Below are positions 1 to 7,087 of a DNA stretch of 64,000 nt, in pieces. The stretch is from Lachnospiraceae bacterium. GTDB taxonomy: Bacteria > Bacillota > Clostridia > Lachnospirales > Anaerotignaceae. The position numbers and the translations under genes were made by a program. Positions within the stretch are counted from its first letter, which is position 1; each line of letters begins with the position of its first letter. Where the stretch lies: positions 10,413 to 74,412 of the forward strand of contig DPJA01000038.1 of assembly GCA_003543235.1 (NCBI GenBank). Direction: 5' to 3'. The notes below the pieces were generated by a model that was given only the letters and a program-made list of their open reading frames with translations, was not told the origin of the DNA and ran no database searches.

Positions 1-165
1 ACAAAAAAACATCACGAACCAAGAGGTGTATTTTGTGCTATAGGTCGTTGCACAGATTGCGTAATGGTTGTTGATGGTTTACCAAATACAAGAACGTGTA
101 TAACACCTCTTCAAGAAGGTATGACAGTTCAAACACAGTATGGCGTAAGCACAAAGCCAGAATAG
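1..165 (+). CDS. (2Fe-2S)-binding small subunit of a flavin dehydrogenase complex, 3' end only
   Basis: The start lies outside the window; the last 54 codons are open in frame 1 and end at TAG 163-165. Visible residues include GVFCAIGRCTDC and a later TRTCITPL, which match the plant-type [2Fe-2S] fold (Fer2_4) found in small subunits such as HcnA and in the N-terminus of sarcosine oxidase alpha. The predicted role is electron transfer within the complex formed with the next three genes. The flavoprotein at 178 starts 13 bases later behind an AGGAGGTG site, so the two are clearly in one operon. Family assignment is firm; the substrate of the complex is not known. Confidence 0.8.
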   Translation, partial: TKKHHEPRGVFCAIGRCTDCVMVVDGLPNTRTCITPLQEGMTVQTQYGVSTKPE

Positions 166-177
166 GAGGTGTAATAT

Positions 178-1767
178 ATGAAAAGATATGATTTAATTAT
201 TGTTGGAGCTGGACCTTCTGGCCTTTCCGCCGCAATTGAAGCCGCAAAACATGGTTTAACAGTAGTGGTTTTTGACGAAAACCATAAGCCAGGCGGACAA
301 CTTTTTAAACAAATACATAAATTTTTCGGTTCAAAAGAACACATGGCAAAAATACGTGGGTTTAATATAGGTGAAGAATTATTAAAAGAAGCCTCTGCTG
401 TTGGTGTTAATGTAAAATTAAACGCAACCGTAACAGGAATGTACGGCAACAAAGAGATTGTTGTTCAAACAGAAAATTGTGTTGAACATTTTAAAGCAGA
501 TTCCATAATTATAGCTACAGGTGCAGCAGAAAACGTTGTTACATTTGACGGGTGGACACTTCCTGGCGTTATGGGAGCTGGTGCAGCACAAACTATGATG
601 AATTTACACGGTATAAAACCAGGAAAACGAGTGTTAATGCTTGGTAGTGGCAATGTTGGTCTTGTTGTAAGTTTTCAGCTTTTACAAGCTGGTTGTGATG
701 TTGTTGCTTTGGTTGATGCGGCACCAAAAATTGGTGGATACGGTGTCCATGCCTCAAAAATTGCTCGTTGTGGGGTACCATTTTATTTATCACATACCAT
801 ATTAAAAGCCGAAGGCGAAAAATTTGTTACAGGTGTGGTTATAGGTGAAGTTGATGATAAATTTAATGTTATAAAAGGAACGGAAAAGCATTTCGATGTT
901 GACACAATTTGCTTGGCTGTTGGTCTTTCACCTATGTCACAACTTTTAAAAATGGCAGGTTGCGAAATGGAAGACAATGCTCAAAAAGGCGGTCAAGTTC
1001 CAATTGTAAATGAATATGGAGAAACATCGGTAGAAGGTATTTTTGCCGTAGGTGATGTTTCTGGTATCGAAGAAGCAAGTTCAGCTATGATAGAAGGAAG
1101 AATGGCAGGCGTTTGTGCCGCTGAGTACTTAGGTTATTGTAACAAAGATGAAATGGTAAAACGACATACAAAACTTGAAGATGACTTGGAAAGTCTTAGA
1201 GAAGGAATGTTTGCTCCTAAAAATAAAGGCAAAAATATAGAATTAACTGAAGAGGGAATACCTGTTTCAAAATCTTTGCTTAAAAAAGGCTATATTTCAG
1301 AAGACGAAGTGGAAAGTTTTCCTGGTGTAACCCATAAAAAAGGATTGCATCCTGTTATAGAATGTACACAGAATATTCCATGCAACCCATGTCAAGATGC
1401 TTGTAAATTTAATTGTATACACATCGGAGAAAAATTAACATCCCTACCAGTTGTCAATGAAAAAAGTGATTGCACAGGTTGTGGAATGTGCGTTGCAGCC
1501 TGTTCAGGTCAAGCCATATTCTTGGTAAACGAGGAGTACGATGAAGAAAATGCAACAGTTACACTGCCTTATGAATTTTTACCATTGCCTAAAAAACTAG
1601 AAAAAGGTGTGGCATTAGACAGAAGTGGCAATGTGGTTTGCGAAGCAGAAGTGGTTGATATAAGAAGTACAAAGGTATTTGATAAAACAAATCTTTTGAC
1701 AATAAAAGTACCTAAAAACATGGCAATGTCAGCAAGATTTTATAAAAACTTAGATACACAAGTTTGA
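178..1767 (+). CDS. NAD(P)/FAD-dependent oxidoreductase with ferredoxin insert, alpha-like subunit (HcnB / dye-linked proline dehydrogenase family)
   Basis: The protein is 529 aa. It has an N-terminal FAD-binding Rossmann motif (GAGPSG, about residues 11-16), a second dinucleotide motif (LGSGNVG, about residue 160) and an FAD-closing segment GIFAVGDVSG (about residue 287). The C-terminal quarter carries cysteine groups for two [4Fe-4S] clusters (CNPCQDAC near residue 402, CTGCGMCVAAC near residue 432). This fits the FAD/NADH-type subunit of HcnABC, opine oxidase and archaeal dye-linked L-proline dehydrogenase complexes. HcnB itself carries a BFD-like tail; here that domain is a separate gene (1788-2114) and a ferredoxin domain is present instead. 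The start is set by AGGAGGTG at 166-173. Its likely role is to pass electrons from the DAO-type subunit (2117-3244) to a carrier. Confidence 0.85.
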   Translation: MKRYDLIIVGAGPSGLSAAIEAAKHGLTVVVFDENHKPGGQLFKQIHKFFGSKEHMAKIRGFNIGEELLKEASAVGVNVKLNATVTGMYGNKEIVVQTENCVEHFKADSIIIATGAAENVVTFDGWTLPGVMGAGAAQTMMNLHGIKPGKRVLMLGSGNVGLVVSFQLLQAGCDVVALVDAAPKIGGYGVHASKIARCGVPFYLSHTILKAEGEKFVTGVVIGEVDDKFNVIKGTEKHFDVDTICLAVGLSPMSQLLKMAGCEMEDNAQKGGQVPIVNEYGETSVEGIFAVGDVSGIEEASSAMIEGRMAGVCAAEYLGYCNKDEMVKRHTKLEDDLESLREGMFAPKNKGKNIELTEEGIPVSKSLLKKGYISEDEVESFPGVTHKKGLHPVIECTQNIPCNPCQDACKFNCIHIGEKLTSLPVVNEKSDCTGCGMCVAACSGQAIFLVNEEYDEENATVTLPYEFLPLPKKLEKGVALDRSGNVVCEAEVVDIRSTKVFDKTNLLTIKVPKNMAMSARFYKNLDTQV

Positions 1768-1787
1768 CGGAAAAGAGGGAAGCAAAT

Positions 1788-2114
1788 ATGAATAATGTAA
1801 ACGATAGATCTCGTAATATTGGTCCTTTTATACCCGAGAGTGATGATGATATGATTATATGTCGTTGCGAAGAAATTTCCAAAGGCGAAGTAAGAAAAGC
1901 TGTACACGATGGAATGTATACTGTTACGGAAATTAGAAGATATTTAAGATGCGGTATGGGGCTTTGTCAAGGACAAACTTGTTCAAAAACAGTAAAAAGA
2001 CTTGTGGCTAAAGAATGTGGTGTTTCTATGGATACAATTGAACCTGCAACAAGCCGTGCACCAATGCGGCCCGTAGCTATGATGGTCTTAGGAAACGAAA
2101 TAGGAGGTGAATAA
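1788..2114 (+). CDS. BFD-like (2Fe-2S)-binding protein, delta/gamma-like subunit
   Basis: The protein is 108 aa from ATG 1788, which follows a GAGGGA site; an upstream in-frame start would overlap the previous gene without a better ribosome site. The core reads IICRCEEI then RCGMGLCQGQTC, the four-cysteine pattern of the bacterioferritin-associated-ferredoxin-like [2Fe-2S] domain (Fer2_BFD). In HcnB, NirB and sarcosine oxidase alpha this domain is fused to a flavoprotein; here it is free-standing between the two flavin subunits, as in the four-gene dye-linked proline dehydrogenase clusters. Electron transfer is the inferred role. It ends 2 bases before the next start. Confidence 0.8.
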   Translation: MNNVNDRSRNIGPFIPESDDDMIICRCEEISKGEVRKAVHDGMYTVTEIRRYLRCGMGLCQGQTCSKTVKRLVAKECGVSMDTIEPATSRAPMRPVAMMVLGNEIGGE

Positions 2115-2116
2115 TC

Positions 2117-3244
2117 GTGAATAATAAAGCAGATGTTGTAATTGTTGGTGGAGGTATTATCGGTTGTGCAACAGCCTACTATTTAGCGAAAAAAAACATC
2201 TCCGTTATAGTTTTGGAGGGCAGCGACTATATAGGAAACGGTGGTTCTTCCAGAAATGGTGGTGGAGTTAGACAATCGGGACGTGACCCAAGAGAATTAC
2301 CAGTTGTTATGTGGGGTATTAAAAATCTTTGGCCAACACTTTCTGAAGAATTGGGTGTTGATGTTGAATACACTCAAAATGGAAATTTACGTCTTGGCAA
2401 AACTGAAAAGCATTTACAAATATTAACAGAGCTTACAAATAAAGCAAAGGCTTGTGGGTTAGATGTAAAAATGATAGACTCTAACGAAGTTAAAAAAATA
2501 AATCCTCATCTTTCAGAAGAAGTTATTGGTGCAAGTTGGTGCCCTACAGATGGTCATGCAAATACCCTTACAGCAACTTTGGGATATTACAAAAAAGCAA
2601 GAGAGCTTGGTGTTCGATTTATCACAGGAGAGAAAGTTATAAAATTAAAGACCATTAAAGGTAAACTAAGGCAGGTTATAACCGAAAACAATGTTTATGA
2701 AGGCGACAAAGTTCTTGTTGCTAGCGGGTTTGAAAGTCGTGAAATAACAAAAACAGTAGGTATAGATGTACCTATACATAAGCTGAAAATGGAATGTCTT
2801 GTAACAGAGATACAACCACCTATGTTTAAGCAAATGTTGGGTACTGCTGAAGCCGATTTTTATGGTCATCAGACAAAACATGGTTCCTTTGTATTTGGCG
2901 GTTCAACAGGCTTTGAGGGCTTTGAGGTAGACGGAGATACATTGATATCCAATAGCATTGGTGCATCCTGCACTTGCAGAGGTATTATGAAATATTTTCC
3001 TGAATTGTCCAATGCAAAAATTGTTAGAACTTGGACAGGGTGGATAGATGAGTGTGCTGACAAAATTCCAGTTATGAGCAAAGTAGATGAAGTTGAAGGA
3101 TTATATTTGGCTTGCGGTTTCACTGGTCACGGTTTTGGCATTGCACCTGGTGCAGCTTATAATTTAGCTGAACTTATTGCAGATGGTAAAACAACCGTAG
3201 ATTTATCAGAGTTTAGGTATGACAGGTTTAAATCAAAAATCTAA
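2117..3244 (+). CDS. FAD-dependent oxidoreductase of the DAO family, catalytic beta-like subunit
   Basis: The protein is 375 aa with a GTG start directly behind AGGAGGTGA. The N-terminus VVIVGGGIIGCATAYYL (about residues 6-22) is the dinucleotide-binding fold of the D-amino-acid oxidase/glycine oxidase/sarcosine oxidase beta family, followed by SSRNGGGVRQ. The C-terminus has the family's GFTGHGFGIAPGAA block (about residue 336). In HcnC, OoxB and LhpB-type complexes this subunit oxidises the amine or imino acid and hands electrons to the other subunits. The substrate cannot be read from sequence; proline, hydroxyproline, sarcosine, glycine or an opine are all family possibilities. It ends the first transcription unit (terminator at 3273). 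Confidence 0.85.
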   Translation: MNNKADVVIVGGGIIGCATAYYLAKKNISVIVLEGSDYIGNGGSSRNGGGVRQSGRDPRELPVVMWGIKNLWPTLSEELGVDVEYTQNGNLRLGKTEKHLQILTELTNKAKACGLDVKMIDSNEVKKINPHLSEEVIGASWCPTDGHANTLTATLGYYKKARELGVRFITGEKVIKLKTIKGKLRQVITENNVYEGDKVLVASGFESREITKTVGIDVPIHKLKMECLVTEIQPPMFKQMLGTAEADFYGHQTKHGSFVFGGSTGFEGFEVDGDTLISNSIGASCTCRGIMKYFPELSNAKIVRTWTGWIDECADKIPVMSKVDEVEGLYLACGFTGHGFGIAPGAAYNLAELIADGKTTVDLSEFRYDRFKSKI

Positions 3245-3272
3245 ACATAAAAACATTACATTTAAAATTAAG

Positions 3273-3315
3273 ACAACGGTGTCTATATATATTAACCGTT
3301 GTTTTTTTATAAACT
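3273..3315 (+). terminator. Intrinsic terminator after the dehydrogenase subunit genes
   Basis: ACAACGGT (3273-3280) can pair with ACCGTTGT (3295-3302), followed by a run of T. It separates the dehydrogenase subunit genes from the cyclodeaminase gene, so the locus is probably two transcripts or one with partial read-through. Confidence 0.75.
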
Positions 3316-3342
3316 AAAATTATATATTAGGGGGAAAATTAT

Positions 3343-4482
3343 ATGGGTTATCCAAATGTAGATTTATTGTACTTGAACGAAAAAGATATGATAGAAGCAG
3401 GTGTTGGTGATGTTGTAAGATGTACGGATTGTATGGAGGATTTGCTTAAATTATTAGACAAGGGTGATTATAGAATGGGTGGAGAAAACGGAAATTCTCA
3501 CGGTTGTATGATTACATTTCCAGAAGAATCTGAATTTGAAACAATGCCACTTAATGCACCTGATAGAAGATTTATGGCTATGCCAGCTTATGTAGGCGGT
3601 AAATTTGATGTTGCAGGTATGAAATGGTATGGTTCAAATGTTGAAAACAGAGAAGCAGGACTTCCTCGTTCTATACTGATGATGATGCTAAACGACAAAA
3701 AAACTGGTGCACCGCTTTCTCTTATGTCTGCAAATCTATTAAGTGCTTATCGTACAGCAGGTGTTCCTGGCGTAGGTGTTAAACATTTAGCTATTAAAAA
3801 TGCAAAGGTACTGGGTGTTGTTGGACCTGGAGTTATAAATTGTATGGCAATTCAAACATTTGCAGCATTAAGACCAACATTAGACACATTGAAAATTAAA
3901 GGCAGAGGCAAAGAATCCATAGACCGTTGTATTGATTTTGTAAAGGAAAAGTGCCCACAGTTTACAAATATTATTGTTTGCGACACTCTTGAAGAATGTG
4001 TAAGAGATAGCGATATTTTAACTTTTGCTACATCTACACCTATGGGTTCTGGTGAAGCTTCTTATCCATTTGTAAAAACAGAATGGATTAAAAAAGGTGC
4101 ATTATTCTGTGCACCTGGTTCAGTAAACTTTGAAGATGACTTAATTATAAACGGTGCAAAACTTGTAGTGGATAATATAAAACTTTATGAGGCTTGGGCA
4201 GAAGAATATTCATACCCAACATTTAATATTGTATATATCTTAGGTTCAAAGTTTATGGATTTTATCCATGATGGAAAACTGGATAAAAACCGTATAGAAG
4301 ATATAGGTGCTATGTTAAACGGAAAAGCTCCTATGCGTAAAGATGATGATGAAATTATATTATATTCCATTGGTGGTATGCCTGTTGAGGATGTTGCTTG
4401 GGGCAAGGAAGTTTACGATTATGCTATTGAAAACAACATTGGAAAAAAACTGAACCTTTGGGAAAAACCATATTTGTATTAA
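3343..4482 (+). CDS. Ornithine cyclodeaminase / mu-crystallin family protein (long form)
   Basis: The protein is 379 aa; its ATG follows a GGGGGAAAA site. It shows family blocks: FMAMPAYVGGKFDVAGMKWYG (about residues 87-107), SLMSANLLSAYRTAGVPGVG (about residues 127-145), a Rossmann motif VGPGVINCMA (about residue 165) and a DILTFATSTP segment. The superfamily includes ornithine cyclodeaminase (ornithine to proline plus ammonia), alanine dehydrogenase and ketimine or pyrroline-carboxylate reductases. At 379 aa it is longer than the usual 320-350. Some genomes label similar long proteins tyramine oxidase subunit B, a label I cannot verify. Its place beside a proline-dehydrogenase-like complex and a permease suggests interconversion of an amino acid and a cyclic imino acid. 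Confidence 0.75.
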   Translation: MGYPNVDLLYLNEKDMIEAGVGDVVRCTDCMEDLLKLLDKGDYRMGGENGNSHGCMITFPEESEFETMPLNAPDRRFMAMPAYVGGKFDVAGMKWYGSNVENREAGLPRSILMMMLNDKKTGAPLSLMSANLLSAYRTAGVPGVGVKHLAIKNAKVLGVVGPGVINCMAIQTFAALRPTLDTLKIKGRGKESIDRCIDFVKEKCPQFTNIIVCDTLEECVRDSDILTFATSTPMGSGEASYPFVKTEWIKKGALFCAPGSVNFEDDLIINGAKLVVDNIKLYEAWAEEYSYPTFNIVYILGSKFMDFIHDGKLDKNRIEDIGAMLNGKAPMRKDDDEIILYSIGGMPVEDVAWGKEVYDYAIENNIGKKLNLWEKPYLY

Positions 4483-4564
4483 AAATTATCTTGAAAGATA
4501 AAAAATAATAATGAATTATAACCATTGAATTGTAATTGGTACAAAAATGGAGGGAGTGATTGCT

Positions 4565-5992
4565 ATGAATGAAAAGAAATTAGGGCTTGGAAGTGGCGTT
4601 GCTGTTTGTGTAGGACTTATAGTAGCAACAAGCTGTCTTGTTTCCTTGGGAACAGGAATGGGATTGGCAGGTAAAGCATTTATTATTCCATTGTTCTTGG
4701 TAATGTTTTTAAATATATTTATAGCCTTGTCTTTTGGTGAACTTCATAGCCTTATGCCAAAAGTTGATGGAGGCACAGGACAATATCTCTTGGTTGGATT
4801 AGGACCTTTATTATCTATGATTGGAAATATTTCCGCCTATGTAATAACAATGATTCTTGCCTCAACAGCTGAACTGGCAATGAGCGGAACTGTATTAAAA
4901 CAATTGTTTTTCCCAGCAGTAGATGCAAGAATAATTTCATTAGCAATTTTAGGATTATTTTTTCTAATAAACTGTTTTGGTGTAGAATTGTTTGCTAAAT
5001 TTCAAAATACAGTTGTTGTATTACTTATAGGTTCAATGATAATTTTAGGCTTCTTAGGTACATTTGGTTTGGGTACAGGTGAAGTTGTTTCTGCAACAGA
5101 ACAAGTAGCACCTGCTGTGCAAGGCTCAGCAAATGTTATGGGATTAGCGGCAATTGCCTTTTGGCTTTATATAGGCGTTGAATTTGTTATCCCTATTGCA
5201 AAAGACATGAAAAATCCTAAAAGAGATGTTTTGTTGTCTATGATTATTGGACTGGTATTGTTATTTGTTGTACAAGCACTTCTTGGCTATGGTATGCAAA
5301 AATATGTGTCATTAGACATTTTGGCTGCAGACCCTTCAGGGACACCTCATATGACTTATGCTTATAACCTTTTAGGTGATTTTGGAAAGTATTGGATGGG
5401 ATTTGTTACAATTTTAGCTGCTGTAAGCACAGTTAATACAGTTTATGTTTCAACATCTAAAATTTTGGAAGGCATGGCTCAAGAGGGTATGCTGCCAAAG
5501 GTTTTTGCTAAAACAAACAGACATAATGCTGCATATTACGGATTAATACTTATGGGCATTTGTGATGGTGTATTATTAATTTCAAATGTTGCTAATTCAC
5601 AAGGTATTACATTTATAATCCTTGCTGCATCTTGCTTCTGGCTTGTAACATACTGTATGATACATTTAACGGTTCTTATTTTAAGAAAGAAATACCCAGA
5701 TGCACCAAGAAACAAAAAATTAATATTTTCAGGTATACCACAGGTTATTGGTTTAATTGGTAACTTCTATATGATTTGGAACATAGCGTCAGGAGATGCA
5801 AGAATTAAAATATTTGAAGTTTTTGCTGTTCTCATGGTTATATTGGTTGCATATTCCACAGTTTGGGTATGCGTAGTTATGAAAGTCAGACCATTTGAAC
5901 CTGTTGATTTGGATTTAATTAATGGTGAAGATAAAGGATTTATGGATATGGTTGTTGCAAGTCAAAGTATGAAAGTTGAAAATGATTACTAA
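4565..5992 (+). CDS. APC-superfamily amino acid permease
   Basis: The protein is 475 aa from ATG 4565, which sits behind GGAGGGAGTG; an earlier in-frame ATG at 4547 overlaps that site. About twelve hydrophobic segments run through the protein. The start VAVCVGLIVATSCLVSLG resembles the broken TM1 of APC transporters, and FWLYIGVEFVIPIAKDMKNP matches the TM6 region and the following loop with the conserved acidic residue and KNPKRD motif. The predicted role is uptake of an amino acid or amine, probably the substrate of the neighbouring enzymes. It lies 82 bases behind the cyclodeaminase gene with no clear terminator between. Confidence 0.85.
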   Translation: MNEKKLGLGSGVAVCVGLIVATSCLVSLGTGMGLAGKAFIIPLFLVMFLNIFIALSFGELHSLMPKVDGGTGQYLLVGLGPLLSMIGNISAYVITMILASTAELAMSGTVLKQLFFPAVDARIISLAILGLFFLINCFGVELFAKFQNTVVVLLIGSMIILGFLGTFGLGTGEVVSATEQVAPAVQGSANVMGLAAIAFWLYIGVEFVIPIAKDMKNPKRDVLLSMIIGLVLLFVVQALLGYGMQKYVSLDILAADPSGTPHMTYAYNLLGDFGKYWMGFVTILAAVSTVNTVYVSTSKILEGMAQEGMLPKVFAKTNRHNAAYYGLILMGICDGVLLISNVANSQGITFIILAASCFWLVTYCMIHLTVLILRKKYPDAPRNKKLIFSGIPQVIGLIGNFYMIWNIASGDARIKIFEVFAVLMVILVAYSTVWVCVVMKVRPFEPVDLDLINGEDKGFMDMVVASQSMKVENDY

Positions 5993-6030
5993 TTGTTGAT
6001 GTAAAAAAGCCAAAACTCATATAAAACTTC

Positions 6031-6059
6031 TTGACAGTGTTAACAAAAGTTTATATAAT
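6031..6059 (+). promoter_or_regulatory. Near-perfect vegetative promoter upstream of araC-type gene
   Basis: TTGACA (6031-6036), a 17-base spacer and TATAAT (6054-6059) make an exact sigma-A consensus. Transcription would start near 6066, before a palindrome and an intrinsic terminator, both ahead of the regulator gene at 6151. Confidence 0.8.
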
Positions 6060-6066
6060 AAGTCAT

Positions 6067-6081
6067 GTTTATGATATAAAC
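6067..6081. promoter_or_regulatory. Palindrome at predicted transcription start, possible operator
   Basis: GTTTATGATATAAAC is GTTTAT/ATAAAC around a three-base centre. It lies just downstream of the consensus promoter, a usual place for a repressor site. The binding protein is unknown. Confidence 0.35.
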
Positions 6082-6083
6082 TT

Positions 6084-6122
6084 ATGCAAAGGGGCGTATT
6101 AGACCCTCTTTGCATTTTTTTG
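6084..6122 (+). terminator. Intrinsic terminator between promoter and araC-type gene
   Basis: ATGCAAAG (6084-6091) pairs with CTTTGCAT (6107-6114), an inner GGG/CCC extends the stem, and a T-run follows. It could end read-through from the permease. Because it lies downstream of the promoter at 6031 it would also end that transcript after about 55 nt, giving either a small RNA or an attenuated leader. Confidence 0.8.
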
Positions 6123-6150
6123 TTTCATTGGAAGAAAAGAGGTTTTAATT

Positions 6151-6963
6151 ATGAAAGAAATGATGATATTAAAAACGATGCAACCATATTTTGTATTGGG
6201 AACAACTGCCTTTGTTCAACGTATAGTTTTTGAAAACGGTATATCCCATTTTTTTGAGTTTACTATAGACAATGAAAAAGATGTTTTTGTTATACCTGAT
6301 GGCTGTATAAATTTTATTTTTGAATATGATTCCCAAGAAATGAAAGCATATATAATTGCAAGTCACTTAAAAAAGATGACGTTTAAAGCTAGAAAAGGTA
6401 TAACCTATTTTGGTGCAAGACTTATGCCTGGAGAATTCCCGTTATTGTTTGCAAAAAATATTGCAAGCAACTGTTTGGATTTAAAATATGTTGTAGGTAT
6501 GGAAAATTTATATAATGCAATGAAAAAAACAGAAGGGTTTGATAATAGAATTCTAAAGTTCACGCAGGAATATAACCGTATAAATCATAAAATGCCAAAA
6601 AAAGAAAACGCTCAAATGCTGTTTCAAACGACTAAAAATATTATTATTGAAGAACAAGGTTCAATCAAAGTAAAAGAATTGGAAGAAATAACAAAATATT
6701 CCTCAAGATATTTAAGTCGTGTTTTTGCAGATTCAATAGGAATGAGCACAAAACAATTTTGCGATATTGTAAAATTTCAAACTATATTATTTAGAATGAA
6801 ACAAGGAGAGGTGGAAAATTTAACATCTTTAGCAATGGAATTTCAATATTTTGATCAATCCCATTTTACCCGAGATTTTAAAAATTTATTGGGAATATCC
6901 CCTAAGCCTTACTATAAAATGATTACAAATAGCCATTTTGAGGATAAAATTATCAATTGTTAA
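6151..6963 (+). CDS. AraC/XylS-family transcriptional regulator
   Basis: The protein is 270 aa; ATG follows an AAAGAGG site. The C-terminal third has two helix-turn-helix units typical of the family (VKELEEITKYSSRYLSRVF near residue 170; a second with EFQYFDQSHFTRDFKNLLG and then SPKPYYK). The N-terminal half contains VIPDGCINFIFEYD, typical of the sensing domain often paired with AraC HTHs (DUF6597-like). Most such proteins activate a neighbouring locus, so the permease/dehydrogenase genes upstream are the likely targets; this is inferred from position. Its own leader contains a promoter, palindrome and terminator. Confidence 0.85.
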   Translation: MKEMMILKTMQPYFVLGTTAFVQRIVFENGISHFFEFTIDNEKDVFVIPDGCINFIFEYDSQEMKAYIIASHLKKMTFKARKGITYFGARLMPGEFPLLFAKNIASNCLDLKYVVGMENLYNAMKKTEGFDNRILKFTQEYNRINHKMPKKENAQMLFQTTKNIIIEEQGSIKVKELEEITKYSSRYLSRVFADSIGMSTKQFCDIVKFQTILFRMKQGEVENLTSLAMEFQYFDQSHFTRDFKNLLGISPKPYYKMITNSHFEDKIINC

Positions 6964-7004
6964 AAATTTTTAAACACTTAATTATTATTCATTCAAAAAA
7001 AGGA

Positions 7005-7059
7005 AATCCCCCAAAAGTATTCAGATTTTTTCATTTAATCTGTCAACTCCAAGGGGATT
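7005..7059. repeat. Nested inverted repeat between convergent genes
   Basis: AATCCCC (7005-7011) is complementary to GGGGATT (7053-7059). Inside it CAGATT (7022-7027) pairs with AATCTG (7037-7042). It lies between the araC-type gene and the 3' end of the ABC-F gene and may act as a two-way terminator, although T-runs are weak on both sides. Confidence 0.45.
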
Positions 7060-7087
7060 GTTGCTTATCGTTGTAAAGAATAATAAT

